Below, in pieces: positions 35,404 to 45,188 of a stretch of DNA of 64,000 nucleotides. Origin of the DNA: Streptococcus ruminantium (GTDB lineage: Bacteria > Bacillota > Bacilli > Lactobacillales > Streptococcaceae); NCBI RefSeq assembly GCF_003609975.1, contig NZ_AP018400.1, positions 253,501-317,500 on the forward strand, given 5' to 3'. The notes below the pieces were generated by a model. It was given only the letters and a program-made list of their open reading frames with translations, did not search any database and had not been told where the DNA came from. Positions within the stretch are counted from its first letter, which is position 1. Every line of letters starts with the position of its first letter. A program made the position numbers and the translations under genes.

Positions 35404-35416
35404 CTTGGTATCTTAT

Positions 35417-36553
35417 ATGAACAATACTGAATATTACGATTGTCTGGGGGTTTCAAAAAATGCCTCTCAGGACGAAATAAAAAAGGCTTATCGTAAGCTG
35501 TCTAAAAAATATCATCCAGATATTAACAAGGATCCGGGTGCGGAGGATAAGTACAAGGAAGTTCAAGAGGCCTATGAGACCTTGAGTGATCCTCAGAAGC
35601 GTTCTGCCTACGACCAATATGGTCCAGCTGGAGCTAACGGTGGCTTCGGTGGCGGTGCTGGTGGTTTTAGTGGCTTTGATGGAGCAGGCTTTGGTGGCTT
35701 TGAGGATATTTTTTCTAGCTTCTTTGGCGGTGGCGGTGCGACTCGCAACCCAAATGCTCCTCGTCAAGGCGACGATCTTCAATATGCTATCAATCTTAAG
35801 TTTGAAGAGGCTATTTTCGGTGTGGAGAAAGAAGTTTCTTATCATCGTGAGGCGGTTTGTCGCACCTGTACAGGTTCTGGTGCTAAGCCGGGAACTAGTC
35901 CTGTAACCTGTGGGCGCTGTCACGGTACGGGTGTCATCAACGTTGATACACAAACTCCTCTTGGAACTATGCGTCGTCAGATGACCTGTGATGTCTGTCA
36001 TGGTCGTGGCAAGCAGATCAAGGAACCGTGTCAAATTTGTCGTGGAACTGGTCATGAAAAACAAGCTCACACGGTAACAGTTAAAGTTCCTGCCGGTGTT
36101 GAAACAGGGCAACGGATTCGCTTGGCTGGCCAAGGTGAGGCTGGTTTCAATGGAGGGCCGTACGGTGATCTCTATGTAGTTGTTCAAGTGCAGGCATCTG
36201 ATAAATTTGAGCGTGAAGGAACGACAATTCTCTACAAACTGGATCTCAACTTTGTTCAGGCTGCGTTGGGAGATACGGTCCATGTGCCAACTGTTCATGG
36301 AGATGTTGATATGGTGATTCCTGAAGGTACGCAGACAGGCAAGACCTTCCGACTCAAAGGAAAAGGTGCGCCAAGCATTCGTGGCGGTGCCATGGGTGAC
36401 CAGTATGTGACGGTCAATGTTGTGACTCCAACAGGTTTGAACGAACGTCAGAAAACAGCCTTAAAAGAGTTTGCAGCGGCTGGCAATATCTCCGTAAATC
36501 CACATAAAAAGGGATTCTTTGACAAAGTTAAGGATGCTTTTGAGGATTTGTAA
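35417..36553 (+). CDS. dnaJ: Chaperone DnaJ (Hsp40)
   Basis: A 378-residue co-chaperone. J domain with HPD at about 33-35 ([15 protein letters not shown]), a Gly/Phe-rich linker (about 70-115), and four CxxCxGxG zinc motifs ([32 protein letters not shown]). The C-terminal substrate-binding domains complete it. Stimulates DnaK ATPase. ATG 35417 matches other streptococcal DnaJ, but no clear ribosome site precedes it; the upstream bases belong to repeat D, so the hairpin may expose or hide the start. No promoter of consensus strength is seen in the spacer. Confidence 0.97.
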   Translation: MNNTEYYDCLGVSKNASQDEIKKAYRKLSKKYHPDINKDPGAEDKYKEVQEAYETLSDPQKRSAYDQYGPAGANGGFGGGAGGFSGFDGAGFGGFEDIFSSFFGGGGATRNPNAPRQGDDLQYAINLKFEEAIFGVEKEVSYHREAVCRTCTGSGAKPGTSPVTCGRCHGTGVINVDTQTPLGTMRRQMTCDVCHGRGKQIKEPCQICRGTGHEKQAHTVTVKVPAGVETGQRIRLAGQGEAGFNGGPYGDLYVVVQVQASDKFEREGTTILYKLDLNFVQAALGDTVHVPTVHGDVDMVIPEGTQTGKTFRLKGKGAPSIRGGAMGDQYVTVNVVTPTGLNERQKTALKEFAAAGNISVNPHKKGFFDKVKDAFEDL

Positions 36554-36595
36554 ATACTGAAATAAAGACCGGGGACAATCAGTCTCACTGAAAGA

Positions 36596-36618
36596 GTCAT
36601 CATTTTGATGACTTTTTT
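36596..36618 (+). terminator. dnaJ terminator
   Basis: GTCATCA (36596-36602), loop TTT, TGATGAC (36606-36612), followed by six T. Confidence 0.85.
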
Positions 36619-36717
36619 GCGTATGACAGGCATATTGTACATCTGAAGTGCAAGTCTTCTGCGGATACTCGCTACCAGTGGGCTAAATAACGCTGGTTAT
36701 CGTGGGGGGGAGATTAG

Positions 36718-36795
36718 ATGGTCTAGGGAGAGACCATTTTAAGTCTGACGTTAGAAACCATGACCGTCAGGGGAAGGGATAGCAAAATCATGGTT
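36718..36795 (+). other. Possible structured RNA with pseudoknot-like pairing
   Basis: ATGGTCT/AGACCAT (36718-36737) forms a hairpin. CTGACG/CGTCAG (36745-36770) forms a second, whose loop contains AACCATGA (36756-36763), complementary to TCATGGTT (36788-36795). The last pairing crosses the second stem, an H-type pseudoknot layout. No promoter or protein is tied to it. Confidence 0.3.
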
Positions 36796-36923
36796 CTATG
36801 GATGGAAATGTGATATTAAGGCGTATATAGCGGATGAGAGGACTCAGGATTCTAAGTCCAAAAAGATCATCGTAATCTATAGGTGTCAATCACGAGAGTA
36901 ATTGAATTGGGACTATGGTCTTT

Positions 36924-36982
36924 GTGAAAAAGATAATTTTTCCTAGAGTCTCAGGATTCTTCGTCAGAGCTCCTATTTTCAC
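36924..36982 (+). repeat. Hairpin repeat, copy E
   Basis: GTGAAAAAGATAATTTTTCC at the left and CTCCTATTTTCAC at the right, core TCTCAGGATTCTTCGTCAGA. The shortest variant of the family. Confidence 0.65.
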
Positions 36983-37540
36983 TTGAACCTTTTAATGTCC
37001 TCATATCTTGAGTAAACGAGGAAAACTAAAAACATAAATGATGGCTATTGTGCACAAATGGCTAGTATAAAATAGAATAGGAGTGAGGGAGCCTATGTCT
37101 TCTCATTAACAGTTAGTTGAACCACCGTGTGCTAGATTAGCATGCATGGTGGTGTGAGAGGGGATAGAAATTAGTGCCTACTCGATGATGCTAGAGTTGA
37201 TATGAAACTTCCCTGATGCTTCATTGACTTTAGGTGTCGGACTCTACTTTAGTTTATATGATGTTTGTGGTATCAAAAAGGTGATTTTTACGCTAACTAA
37301 CAGTTCTGTAAGATGTTCATTTTGTTTTTTAGAAAATATAGGGGATGTATAAAATCAAGGCAAAGGACGTAGACCAAAAATAAAGACAGAGCTTTGTTAT
37401 CGTTGTGGATCGGAACTTTTCAATATAGAGCTACAAGCAGCGATGATTTTATCGCTCTGAAAAAAATAGAAGCATTTTTTCGATCGCTATAAATAGTCTA
37501 TGTTACAATAAGGGTAGAAAATGAAAGAGAATCTTACTTG

Positions 37541-38368
37541 ATGAAATCTTGGTTAGCGGATATGAATATAAAGAAGTATGAAGACAGGTCTGGACTTGCG
37601 GTTTCCAAGCAGGGACCGCTAGTTTGGACCGAGGTTTTTTTGCGTGAGGTTAATCGTCAATCCGAATCAGGAATGTTACATTTTTGGCCGATGGAGAAGA
37701 CACTGATTCTTGGAATGATGGATCGTCAGGTTTCTCAATTTACAAATGGTTTAGATTTTATCCGCCAGGCAGGCTATACTCCTATTATCCGCAGTTTGGG
37801 TGGTTTAGCGGTTGTAGCAGACCGAGGAGTTTTAAACATAACCCTCATTTTACCCAACCCTCTGGGCTATAAGCTGGATTTGCAGCAGTCCTATCAGGTG
37901 ATGGTAGATGTGATTAGACAAGCATTAGCAGATTTTCCTGTTGAGGTAGTCAGTGGAGAGATTCGTGCTTCCTACTGTCCGGGGACCTATGATCTGAGCA
38001 TTAACGGTCGGAAATTTGCTGGCTTGGCTCAGCGAATTTACCAGAATGCCATTGCTATTTCGGCTTATATCAGCGTATTTGGTAACCAAGATAGCAGAGG
38101 TCGATTGGTGGCCGGCTTTTATCAAGCCAGTTTTGCATCTCAAGCAGTGCCTGAACGATTCCCACAGATTGATTCTGCTTCTATGGCGACCTTGTCTGAA
38201 TTAGTAGGAAAAGAGTTGACCATAGAAGGCATGAAAGAACGGATAGAAAGTGTTTTGACAGATCAGGGAGCTATCTTATCAACCTTTTATCCCTCGTCGG
38301 AAAATATGTCTGATTTTATGAGTCTAGCTCAAACAATGAAGCAGACGATGGAGAAGGTAGGGATTTAG
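37541..38368 (+). CDS. Octanoyl/lipoyl transferase (LipL/LipM-like, biotin/lipoate ligase fold)
   Basis: About 275 residues with the biotin/lipoyl protein ligase fold. RSLGGLAVVADRGVLN corresponds to the RR-GGG-V substrate loop of lipoate ligases but lacks its full form. SYCPGTYDLSINGRKFAGLA contains a Cys at the place used by LipL/LipM amidotransferases and the conserved Lys. I infer transfer of octanoyl or lipoyl groups between carrier proteins rather than ATP-dependent ligation. First gene of the lipoylation/ADP-ribosylation operon. TTG 37538 or ATG 37541 may be the start. The next gene begins 8 bp later. Confidence 0.8.
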   Translation: MKSWLADMNIKKYEDRSGLAVSKQGPLVWTEVFLREVNRQSESGMLHFWPMEKTLILGMMDRQVSQFTNGLDFIRQAGYTPIIRSLGGLAVVADRGVLNITLILPNPLGYKLDLQQSYQVMVDVIRQALADFPVEVVSGEIRASYCPGTYDLSINGRKFAGLAQRIYQNAIAISAYISVFGNQDSRGRLVAGFYQASFASQAVPERFPQIDSASMATLSELVGKELTIEGMKERIESVLTDQGAILSTFYPSSENMSDFMSLAQTMKQTMEKVGI

Positions 38369-38376
38369 GAGAAGAG

Positions 38377-39579
38377 ATGCTTTTTTATCAGTCTTTATTT
38401 GAAGCTTTGCCCTTAAAACAATCGGTCCTGAGCAATCGTTTTGTCTTGTCCCCTATGGTGACGAATTCTTCCACTGCGGAGGGATTTGTGACCCAAGATG
38501 ATCTGGATTACGCTCTTCGTAGGGCTGATGCGGCTCCCTTGCAGATTACAGGTGCAGCCTATGTAGATCCGAGGGGGCAGTTGTTTGAATATGGCTTTAG
38601 TGTATCCAAGGATGAGGATGTGGCGGGCTTGAGCTGCCTAGCCCAGGTCATGCAGTCCAAAGGAGCCAAAGCCGTTTTGCAGTTGACTCATGCAGGACGT
38701 TTTGCCAGTCATGCCTTGAATCGAGATAGACTTGTCTACGGTCCTAGTCCTATGAAACTCCACTCTCCATTTTTTCATGAAGTTAAGGAGTTGACAGTGG
38801 TAGATCTAGAGGAAATTGTAGAGGCTTATGGTCAGGCAACTCGACGTGCGATAGAGGCGGGCTTTGCGGGGGTAGAAATTTCCTCTGCTCAGAGACTTCT
38901 TATCCAGACTTTTTTTTCTACGTTTTCCAATCAGCGGAAGGATCAGTATGGCTGTCAGAGCCTAGACAATCGCTCTCGCTTGGGTTTGGAAGTCTTGAAA
39001 AGGGTCCAGGAAGTCATTGATGAGTATGCGCCGAAAGAGTTTATCCTTGGTTTTCGGGCAACGCCAGAAGAAACCAGAGGTGCCAGTGTCGGTTATTCCA
39101 TAGAAGAATTTTTAAACTTTATGGATCGAGCCTTGGAACTTGTCAAGCTTGATTACCTAGCGATCGCCTCTTGGGGGCATGATGTTTTTCGTAATCGAGT
39201 TCGAGGTGCTGGTTGCTACCGGGGAAGGTTAGTCAATCAAGTGGTTCACAATGCCTTAAAGGGACGGTTATTGATCATGGCAACGGGAGGAATCAATTCG
39301 GCAGAGAAAGCTGTAGAAGCCTTGAAACATGCGGATATGGTTGGTTTATCCACTCCTTTCATCACCGATCCTGAGTTTGTTCATAAGATTAAGGCAGGCA
39401 GACCGGAGGATATTCAGTTACGGATTCGACCGCAGGATTTATCCCAATTAGCCATACCACATGCTTCTTTTAAGGATATTGTCCCTTTGATGGATTATGG
39501 AGAATCCCTTCCGAAGGAGTCTCGCGAACTCTTTCGGAGCTTAGAGAAACATTACGAGGAAAATCAACATGAAAATTAG
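38377..39579 (+). CDS. NADH:flavin oxidoreductase (old yellow enzyme family)
   Basis: A 400-residue FMN-dependent TIM-barrel enzyme. SNRFVLSPMVTNSSTAEGF starts the barrel; LTHAGRFA, then the substrate/flavin segment AGFAGVEISSAQ, and a C-terminal MATGGINSAEKAVEAL phosphate-binding loop are typical of the family. GAGAAGAG precedes the ATG. It overlaps the next gene by 11 bp. In streptococcal macrodomain-sirtuin operons an OYE-like gene is a known companion and may act on the lipoyl group or on a redox stress product; its substrate is not known. Confidence 0.88.
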   Translation: MLFYQSLFEALPLKQSVLSNRFVLSPMVTNSSTAEGFVTQDDLDYALRRADAAPLQITGAAYVDPRGQLFEYGFSVSKDEDVAGLSCLAQVMQSKGAKAVLQLTHAGRFASHALNRDRLVYGPSPMKLHSPFFHEVKELTVVDLEEIVEAYGQATRRAIEAGFAGVEISSAQRLLIQTFFSTFSNQRKDQYGCQSLDNRSRLGLEVLKRVQEVIDEYAPKEFILGFRATPEETRGASVGYSIEEFLNFMDRALELVKLDYLAIASWGHDVFRNRVRGAGCYRGRLVNQVVHNALKGRLLIMATGGINSAEKAVEALKHADMVGLSTPFITDPEFVHKIKAGRPEDIQLRIRPQDLSQLAIPHASFKDIVPLMDYGESLPKESRELFRSLEKHYEENQHEN

Positions 39580-40558
39580 TCTTTTGGACTATGGTCTACT
39601 CGATGAGGGGCGGACTCATCACCAAGCGTGGCAGGATAGTCTGACTTTTATACAGGCAGCAGAGAGGCTAGGGTATCATCGTTTTTGGCTAGCAGAACAC
39701 CATAATGTTCAGGCTCTGAGCATCGGTAGTCCCGAGGTGGTTATTCCTTATCTAGCTAGTCAGACCCAGCGAATCCATTTGGGATCGGGTGGGATCATGG
39801 GGCTTCACTATTCACCATATAAAATAGCAGAGCTAGCAGCCAGCTTGGAAAATCTATTTCCAGGGCGTGTAGACATTGGCTTGGGGAACTCTATCGGTAC
39901 ACCGCTAGTGAAGCAGCATATGAAGAGTCTCTTCCAACCTAACCAGTTTGAGGAATGGCTTCAGCAGTTTACGGGCTATCTGATAGGACAAGATGATAGT
40001 ATTGGAGTCTCGCCTCGACTGTCGATTTATCCAGAAGTATTTACGCTAGGAATGGGTGGACACTCCCTTTCTTTCTCTGCCCGGCTGGGGTTGGGATATG
40101 TCTTTGGTAGTTTTCCTTATATAGACCATGATCCTGTGGAGCAGGCTGGTCGTTTGTCACAAGTTTATCGACAGAATTTCCAGCCTTCCAATGTGATGAA
40201 GCGACCGTATTTTGCCCTAGCCCTTTTTGTAGTGATTGCACCAACTAGTCAGGAAGCGGAAGACTTAGCCAAATCGTTGGATATTTGGATGTTAGGTAAA
40301 AGAGAGTTTAATGAGTTTTCTCATTTTCCTAGTCTGAAAACCTACCAGTCCTATCCATTAACGGAAGAGGATAGGAAAAAGATTGCCCAACATCGCAGCC
40401 GTATGATTGTTGGGAATCCAGTTGAGGTAAAGACTCAGGTTGATCGTTTGATCGCAGCTAGCCAGCCAGATGAAATTCTCTTTATTCCCCTGCTTGCAGG
40501 GATTGATAATCGCTTAAAAGCAATCGAATTGTTAGCAGATAGTATAGAAAGTGAGTAA
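39569..40558 (+). CDS. LLM class flavin-dependent oxidoreductase (luciferase-like)
   Basis: A 329-residue TIM-barrel flavoprotein of the bacterial luciferase superfamily. [19 protein letters not shown] is the family core, [20 protein letters not shown] the flavin-binding region, and [12 protein letters not shown] follows. The C-terminal segment [11 protein letters not shown] ends the barrel. ATG 39569 lies inside the end of the OYE gene. It accompanies the lipoylation/ADP-ribosylation genes, as known in other streptococci. FMN use is expected; the substrate is unknown. Confidence 0.9.
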   Translation: MKISLLDYGLLDEGRTHHQAWQDSLTFIQAAERLGYHRFWLAEHHNVQALSIGSPEVVIPYLASQTQRIHLGSGGIMGLHYSPYKIAELAASLENLFPGRVDIGLGNSIGTPLVKQHMKSLFQPNQFEEWLQQFTGYLIGQDDSIGVSPRLSIYPEVFTLGMGGHSLSFSARLGLGYVFGSFPYIDHDPVEQAGRLSQVYRQNFQPSNVMKRPYFALALFVVIAPTSQEAEDLAKSLDIWMLGKREFNEFSHFPSLKTYQSYPLTEEDRKKIAQHRSRMIVGNPVEVKTQVDRLIAASQPDEILFIPLLAGIDNRLKAIELLADSIESE

Positions 40559-40562
40559 TTGT

Positions 40563-40895
40563 ATGAAAAAATTTGCCAACTACCTTTGGGTAGAAAAAGA
40601 AGATGAAGTGTATACCATTCGCATGACTGCTGAGTTGCAAGACGATGTGGGAACACTTGGTTTTGTTAGTTTCACAGACAAGGATGTATTAGGAGTTCAT
40701 GATGAAATCTTAAATCTGGAAGCATCTAAAACAGTCATGGCGATTTTGACACCGTTGGCTGGTCGAGTGGTAGAGTACAATATTGCAGCCATCAACCAGC
40801 CAACCTTGCTCAATTCAGAAAAACCTGAGGAGAACTGGTTGGTTCGCCTGACAGATGTTTCAGAAGAAGCTTTTCTAGCGCTCGAAGATGCCTAG
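40563..40895 (+). CDS. GcvH-like lipoyl carrier protein (GcvH-L)
   Basis: A 110-residue lipoyl-domain protein. NLWVE-like opening, [17 protein letters not shown] and the lipoylation hairpin LEASKTV with its Lys about residue 59. No glycine cleavage genes (gcvT, gcvP) are near, so this is the dedicated GcvH-L of the macrodomain-sirtuin operon. In Staphylococcus aureus and Streptococcus pyogenes, lipoylated GcvH-L is the target of SirTM ADP-ribosylation. ATG 40563 is preferred to the overlapping GTG 40551. It overlaps the macrodomain gene by 8 bp. Confidence 0.9.
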   Translation: MKKFANYLWVEKEDEVYTIRMTAELQDDVGTLGFVSFTDKDVLGVHDEILNLEASKTVMAILTPLAGRVVEYNIAAINQPTLLNSEKPEENWLVRLTDVSEEAFLALEDA

Positions 40896-41709
40896 AGAAG
40901 AGCAGCAGCAACTCCTTCTCATGATTGGTTTATTAAAGACCGAGAAGGGAGAGGAGCAGGATGAACAACTAAAAAACATCAGCTTGAATGAACTGATGCA
41001 GACATGGAGAGGACTGGTGAATCAGCGTCCGGCTGGTCCTGTCTCTAAGGCTTATATGGAAGCAGAAGCCCAGTTCTTAACTGCTTATAAGCAGGCACAC
41101 CAAGTAGGGTTGGAAGAGTGCTTACCGACGAGAGAGGAGCAGGTGTTTCTCTATGAAGGGGATTTGTGTCATTTGCAGGTTGATGCTATTGTCAATGCAG
41201 CCAATAGTCGATTGTTAGGGTGTTTTATTCCGAATCATGCTTGTTTGGATAATGCAATCCATACTTTTTCAGGTATAGAGTTACGTCAGTACTGTGCCAA
41301 GCTGATGGAGCAAAATAGTGGTCCAGAGGCTGTTGGAAGGGTCAAGGTGACTCCCGCCTTTTATTTGCCAGCGGACTGGATTTTCCACACAGTCGGCCCC
41401 TTTATTGCTCCTGGCAAGCCTGTATCACCCATTCGTCGCTCTCTTTTGGAACAATGTTACCGTTCCTGTTTAGATGAGGCCAAGGCGCGTGGCTTGCATA
41501 GCATCGCTTTTCCAGCTCTAGCAACTGGAGAGTTTGGCTATCCAAAGGAACAGGCGGCTGAGCTGGCTGTTTCAATTACTCGAAAATGGTTGAGAGATAC
41601 AGGCTATCGACTAGATATAATTTTTTCAGTCTTCTCATCAGAAGATAGGCTATATTACAAGCAATTATTAGGGAAAAGAGAGGAAGATGTCCATGTGGCA
41701 GACGCTTAA
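40888..41709 (+). CDS. Zinc-dependent macrodomain, protein ADP-ribosyl hydrolase
   Basis: A 273-residue protein with a helical N-terminal extension (about 1-80) and a macrodomain (about 85-265). [20 protein letters not shown] is the ADP-ribose binding segment with the Cys and His of the zinc-macrodomain subtype, followed by CLDNAIH. FHTVGP and [12 protein letters not shown] form the distal loops. Zinc macrodomains remove ADP-ribose placed by the neighbouring SirTM on the lipoyl carrier. Its stop lies 23 bp inside the sirtuin gene. Family function is established elsewhere; activity here is inferred. Confidence 0.92.
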   Translation: MPREEQQQLLLMIGLLKTEKGEEQDEQLKNISLNELMQTWRGLVNQRPAGPVSKAYMEAEAQFLTAYKQAHQVGLEECLPTREEQVFLYEGDLCHLQVDAIVNAANSRLLGCFIPNHACLDNAIHTFSGIELRQYCAKLMEQNSGPEAVGRVKVTPAFYLPADWIFHTVGPFIAPGKPVSPIRRSLLEQCYRSCLDEAKARGLHSIAFPALATGEFGYPKEQAAELAVSITRKWLRDTGYRLDIIFSVFSSEDRLYYKQLLGKREEDVHVADA

Positions 41710-42586
41710 ACAGAGAAATCGGAGTCAGGCAGAACAGTTGGCTAGTTTGCTGGAAGAAGCAGATGCTGTTGTAGTGGGAATTGGTGCAGGGATGTCGGCG
41801 GCAGATGGCTTCACTTATATTGGCCCTCGCTTTGAGAATGTTTTTCCAGATTTTATTGCAAAATATGGCTTTTTGGATATGTTGCAAGCTAGTTTGTTTC
41901 ATTTTGAAAGTATAGAGGAGTACTGGGCCTTCCAGAGTCGCTTTGTGGCATTGAATTATCTGGATCAGCCAGTCGGACTCTCTTATGTCCGTTTAAAAGA
42001 ACTGTTAGCAGACAAACCTTATCACATTATAACGACCAATGCAGACAATGCTTTTGAGGCAGCAAATTATGATATGGACAAAGTCTTTCACATCCAAGGG
42101 GAATATGGACTATGGCAGTGTAGTCGTCATTGTCACGACCAAACCTATCGTGATGACTCCCTTATTCGTCGAATGATAGCAGAACAGGCTGATATGAAGA
42201 TTCCTTATGAGTTGATTCCGAGATGTCCCCTTTGCGATGCCCCGTTTGAAATCAATAAGCGCAACGCAGAAAAAGGTATGGTCGAATCACCAGATTTTTT
42301 TGCTCAAAAAGCGCGTTATGATGCCTTTTTAGATCATTATCAAACAGGTAAGATTCTTTATCTGGAAATTGGTGTCGGCTTCATCACCCCTCAGTTTATC
42401 AAACTTCCCTTTCAAACTAGGGTGCAACAAAATCCACAGTCTCTATTTGTCAGTCTCAATCAGAAACATTACCGCCTTCCTCTTCCTATAAGGGAACGCA
42501 GTTTGACATTGTCACAAGATATTGCTCAGCTGCTTGAGGATACTCATACAATCTATTTTAAAGGAGAAAAACGTGTACCTTATTGA
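41687..42586 (+). CDS. SirTM-type sirtuin, protein ADP-ribosyltransferase
   Basis: A 299-residue sirtuin. [20 protein letters not shown] is the NAD loop, [11 protein letters not shown] the second NAD motif, and zinc is bound by CSRHC and CPLC. Where deacetylase sirtuins have the catalytic His, the sequence reads [11 protein letters not shown], apparently Gln, as in class M sirtuins that transfer ADP-ribose instead of removing acyl groups. Start ATG 41687 after AGAGAGGA, overlapping the macrodomain gene. The target is expected to be the lipoylated GcvH-L encoded upstream. Its last codons overlap the lipoate ligase gene. Confidence 0.92.
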   Translation: MSMWQTLKQRNRSQAEQLASLLEEADAVVVGIGAGMSAADGFTYIGPRFENVFPDFIAKYGFLDMLQASLFHFESIEEYWAFQSRFVALNYLDQPVGLSYVRLKELLADKPYHIITTNADNAFEAANYDMDKVFHIQGEYGLWQCSRHCHDQTYRDDSLIRRMIAEQADMKIPYELIPRCPLCDAPFEINKRNAEKGMVESPDFFAQKARYDAFLDHYQTGKILYLEIGVGFITPQFIKLPFQTRVQQNPQSLFVSLNQKHYRLPLPIRERSLTLSQDIAQLLEDTHTIYFKGEKRVPY

Positions 42587-43598
42587 ACCGATTCGTGATG
42601 GACAATATGTCCGTGATGGGGCTGTCGCTCTTGCTATGCAGGTTTACGTCCAGCAGAATATTTTTTTGGATGATGACATCCTCTTCCCTTATTATTGTGA
42701 TCCAAAAGTTGAAATTGGCAAGTTCCAAAATGCCTTGGTTGAAGTGAATGAGGCGTATTTAAAAGAAAAGAATATCTTACTGGTTCGCAGAGATACAGGT
42801 GGTGGAGCAGTTTATGTAGATCAGGGTGCAGTCAATGTTTGCTATCTTATCCAAGACAATGGACTGTTTGGTGATTTTAAGCGAGCCTATCAACCAGCTA
42901 TCCAAGCTCTGCACGAATTGGGGGCTGTTCAGGTGGAGCAGACTGGACGAAATGACCTTGTGATTGAAGGGAAGAAGGTATCCGGTGCAGCTATGACGAT
43001 CAGTAACAATCGTATTTACGGTGGCTATTCCCTGCTGTTGGATGTGGATGAAGAAGCTATGTCAAAGGTTCTCAACCCAAACAAGAAAAAAATTGAATCC
43101 AAAGGAATCAAGTCAGTCAAAAGCCGGGTAGGAACCATCCGTCCTTATCTGGCAAAAGAATACCAAACTGTCACTACTGAGGAATTTAAAAATCTCATGA
43201 CCTGTAAGCTATTGGGTATCGATTCAATCGTTCAAGCCAAACGTTATGAACTGACAGCAAAAGATTGGGCAGCTATAGATCAATTAGTAAGGGATAAGTA
43301 CAAGAATTGGGAGTGGAATTATGGTAATTCACCACAGTATAGCTACCGTAGAGATGGGCGTTTTACTGGCGGAACAGTTGATATTCACTTAGAAGTAGAA
43401 AAAGGACGTATCGCTAAATGTCGTATCTATGGGGATTTCTTTGCCAAAGGCAATATCAATGAAGTAGAAGCCAAGTTAATTGGTATTCGTCTGTTGGAAG
43501 AGGATCTTCTGGCAGCCCTGGCAGATCTGGATATGGAACATTATTTTGGAAAGATTAGTGCAGAAGAGTTGGTTGGTCTTATTCTGAGCGAAGGATGA
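42573..43598 (+). CDS. Lipoate-protein ligase A (LplA2 type)
   Basis: A 341-residue ATP-dependent ligase. [18 protein letters not shown] is the lipoyl-AMP loop, [15 protein letters not shown] holds the catalytic Lys, and a C-terminal accessory domain lies at about 250-340. The best start is GTG 42573, 7 bp after AAAGGAG and inside the sirtuin gene; no ATG is suitable. It lipoylates the GcvH-like carrier, a modification that SirTM requires in the studied orthologues. With the LipL-like gene at the operon start, this unit has two lipoyl-attachment enzymes. Confidence 0.92.
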   Translation: MYLIEPIRDGQYVRDGAVALAMQVYVQQNIFLDDDILFPYYCDPKVEIGKFQNALVEVNEAYLKEKNILLVRRDTGGGAVYVDQGAVNVCYLIQDNGLFGDFKRAYQPAIQALHELGAVQVEQTGRNDLVIEGKKVSGAAMTISNNRIYGGYSLLLDVDEEAMSKVLNPNKKKIESKGIKSVKSRVGTIRPYLAKEYQTVTTEEFKNLMTCKLLGIDSIVQAKRYELTAKDWAAIDQLVRDKYKNWEWNYGNSPQYSYRRDGRFTGGTVDIHLEVEKGRIAKCRIYGDFFAKGNINEVEAKLIGIRLLEEDLLAALADLDMEHYFGKISAEELVGLILSEG

Positions 43599-43617
43599 AA
43601 TAGAAAGGGAGATCCAG

Positions 43618-45066
43618 ATGGAATGGAAAGATGCAACAGCCATTGCTCAGGCTGTTAACCAAAAAGAAGTATCAGCTAAGGAACTTGTCCTTGAGACCAT
43701 TGATAAGATAGAAAAGCTCAATCCTCAGTTAAACGCAGTCATCACTAAGCAATACGAACAGGCTCTGGCGGAGTCTGAAAAAGAAGATTATCTGGGTAAG
43801 CCTTTTGCAGGGGTGCCGTTTTTACTGAAAGATTTGGGGCAAAATGAAGCTGGACAGCCATCTTCTTTGGGTTCGAGATTGTTTGCTGGGCAACCAGCAG
43901 GTCATACCGATGCTTATGTTCAGCGCCTGAAAAACTTGGGATTCATCATCCTTGGTCGGACCAATACTCCTGAATTTGGCTTTAAAAATATTTCGGATGC
44001 TACAATTCACGGACCTGTTAATCTTCCGGCAGATAAAAGTCGTAATGCTGGCGGATCAAGCGGCGGAGCAGCAGCAGCGCTCGCATCTGGCATGGTTTCT
44101 ATTGCAGCTGCATCAGATGGGGGTGGCTCTATCCGTATCCCTGCCTCTTTCAATGGCTTAATTGGACTCAAAACCAGTAGGGGACGGATTCCGGTCGGAC
44201 CAAAAGCCTATCGAAGCTGGCAGGGTGCTGCTGTAAGTTTTGCCTTAACCAAGTCTATTCGCGATACCCAGAGACTGCTCTATCATTTACAAGATTACCA
44301 AGTCGAAGCTCCTTTTCCCCTAGCAAAATTGAGAGAGGAAGAGATATTTGGTCAATTGCAGCGTCCTCTAAGAATTGCCTACTATACGCAGTCGCCAGTC
44401 GGAAGTCAGGTTAGCTCAGACGCCAAACAAGCGGTAGTGGACATCTGTCAGATTTTGTCGGATATGGGGCATGAAGTGGTAGAATTGGCTGCCTATCCTC
44501 TTGATGGGATTGAAGTCATGAAGTCTTATTATTTGATGAATAGTGTTGAAACAGCCCAAATGTTTGATGATATCGAAGGAACTCTCGGACGAAAGATGAC
44601 CTTGGATGATATGGAGCTTATGACTTGGACCATTTATCAAAGTGGGCAGACCATCCCGGCTAAGCTATACTCGAAGGCCTTGAAAGCTTGGGATCAGTAT
44701 GGAGTCGCTATGTCAACCTTTCATCAGACCTATGATGTGTTTCTAACGCCGACAGTAGCAGACGTAGCTCCTAAGCATGGACAATTTACTTTATCTGTTG
44801 ATCTGCGTGACCGTCTCAGGCACACTCAAGAATATTCCATGGAAGAGCAGCAAGCACTCATATGGGAGATGTTTGAGGACAGTCTCGCTCTGACTCCCTT
44901 TACGCAGGTAGCCAATATTTGTGGACAACCAGCCATTTCACTTCCGACCTATGTACGAGCAGATGGTCTGCCAATAGGTGTTCAACTCACCGCTGCCAAG
45001 AGTCGTGAAGATCTTCTCTTGCAGCTAGCTAGCCAGTTAGAGCAAGCAGGTCTATTTTCCTCGTAA
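43618..45066 (+). CDS. Amidase (amidase signature family, GatA-like)
   Basis: A 482-residue amidase-signature protein. The Lys of the Ser-cisSer-Lys triad is in PFLLKDLGQ (about residue 71). GGSSGGAAAALASGMVSIAA holds the two Ser (about 145-170), and GGGSIRIPASFNGLIGLK completes the signature. No GatB or GatC gene is adjacent, so it is not tRNA amidotransferase but a free amidase; the substrate is unknown. It begins 19 bp after the lipoate ligase gene with AAAGGGAG upstream and could be co-transcribed with that operon. One could imagine lipoamide or amide cleavage, but nothing in the sequence shows that. Confidence 0.9.
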   Translation: MEWKDATAIAQAVNQKEVSAKELVLETIDKIEKLNPQLNAVITKQYEQALAESEKEDYLGKPFAGVPFLLKDLGQNEAGQPSSLGSRLFAGQPAGHTDAYVQRLKNLGFIILGRTNTPEFGFKNISDATIHGPVNLPADKSRNAGGSSGGAAAALASGMVSIAAASDGGGSIRIPASFNGLIGLKTSRGRIPVGPKAYRSWQGAAVSFALTKSIRDTQRLLYHLQDYQVEAPFPLAKLREEEIFGQLQRPLRIAYYTQSPVGSQVSSDAKQAVVDICQILSDMGHEVVELAAYPLDGIEVMKSYYLMNSVETAQMFDDIEGTLGRKMTLDDMELMTWTIYQSGQTIPAKLYSKALKAWDQYGVAMSTFHQTYDVFLTPTVADVAPKHGQFTLSVDLRDRLRHTQEYSMEEQQALIWEMFEDSLALTPFTQVANICGQPAISLPTYVRADGLPIGVQLTAAKSREDLLLQLASQLEQAGLFSS

Positions 45067-45188
45067 GAGCTTGTAGTTTCCGGTTCAATTATTTGCCAAA
45101 ACGCTTTTAAAATGTTACCTTGTAAAAGTTGGTGGGTTAACACCAGAAAAGAAAAAATAGAAGTAACGGACTTCTAAAGGAGATGACG

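Larger units (their letters stand above)
36554..37537. other. Long spacer with repeats and decayed DNA
   Basis: 984 bp without a supported gene. It contains the dnaJ terminator, a pseudoknot-capable stretch (36718-36795), repeat copy E and coding scraps (about 37350-37450, including CYRCGSELFN, a zinc-ribbon-like fragment) from lost genes. Confidence 0.45.

Noticed and set aside
43618..45066. GatA subunit of tRNA amidotransferase
   Set aside because: No gatB or gatC gene adjacent, and the sequence fits free amidases as well.
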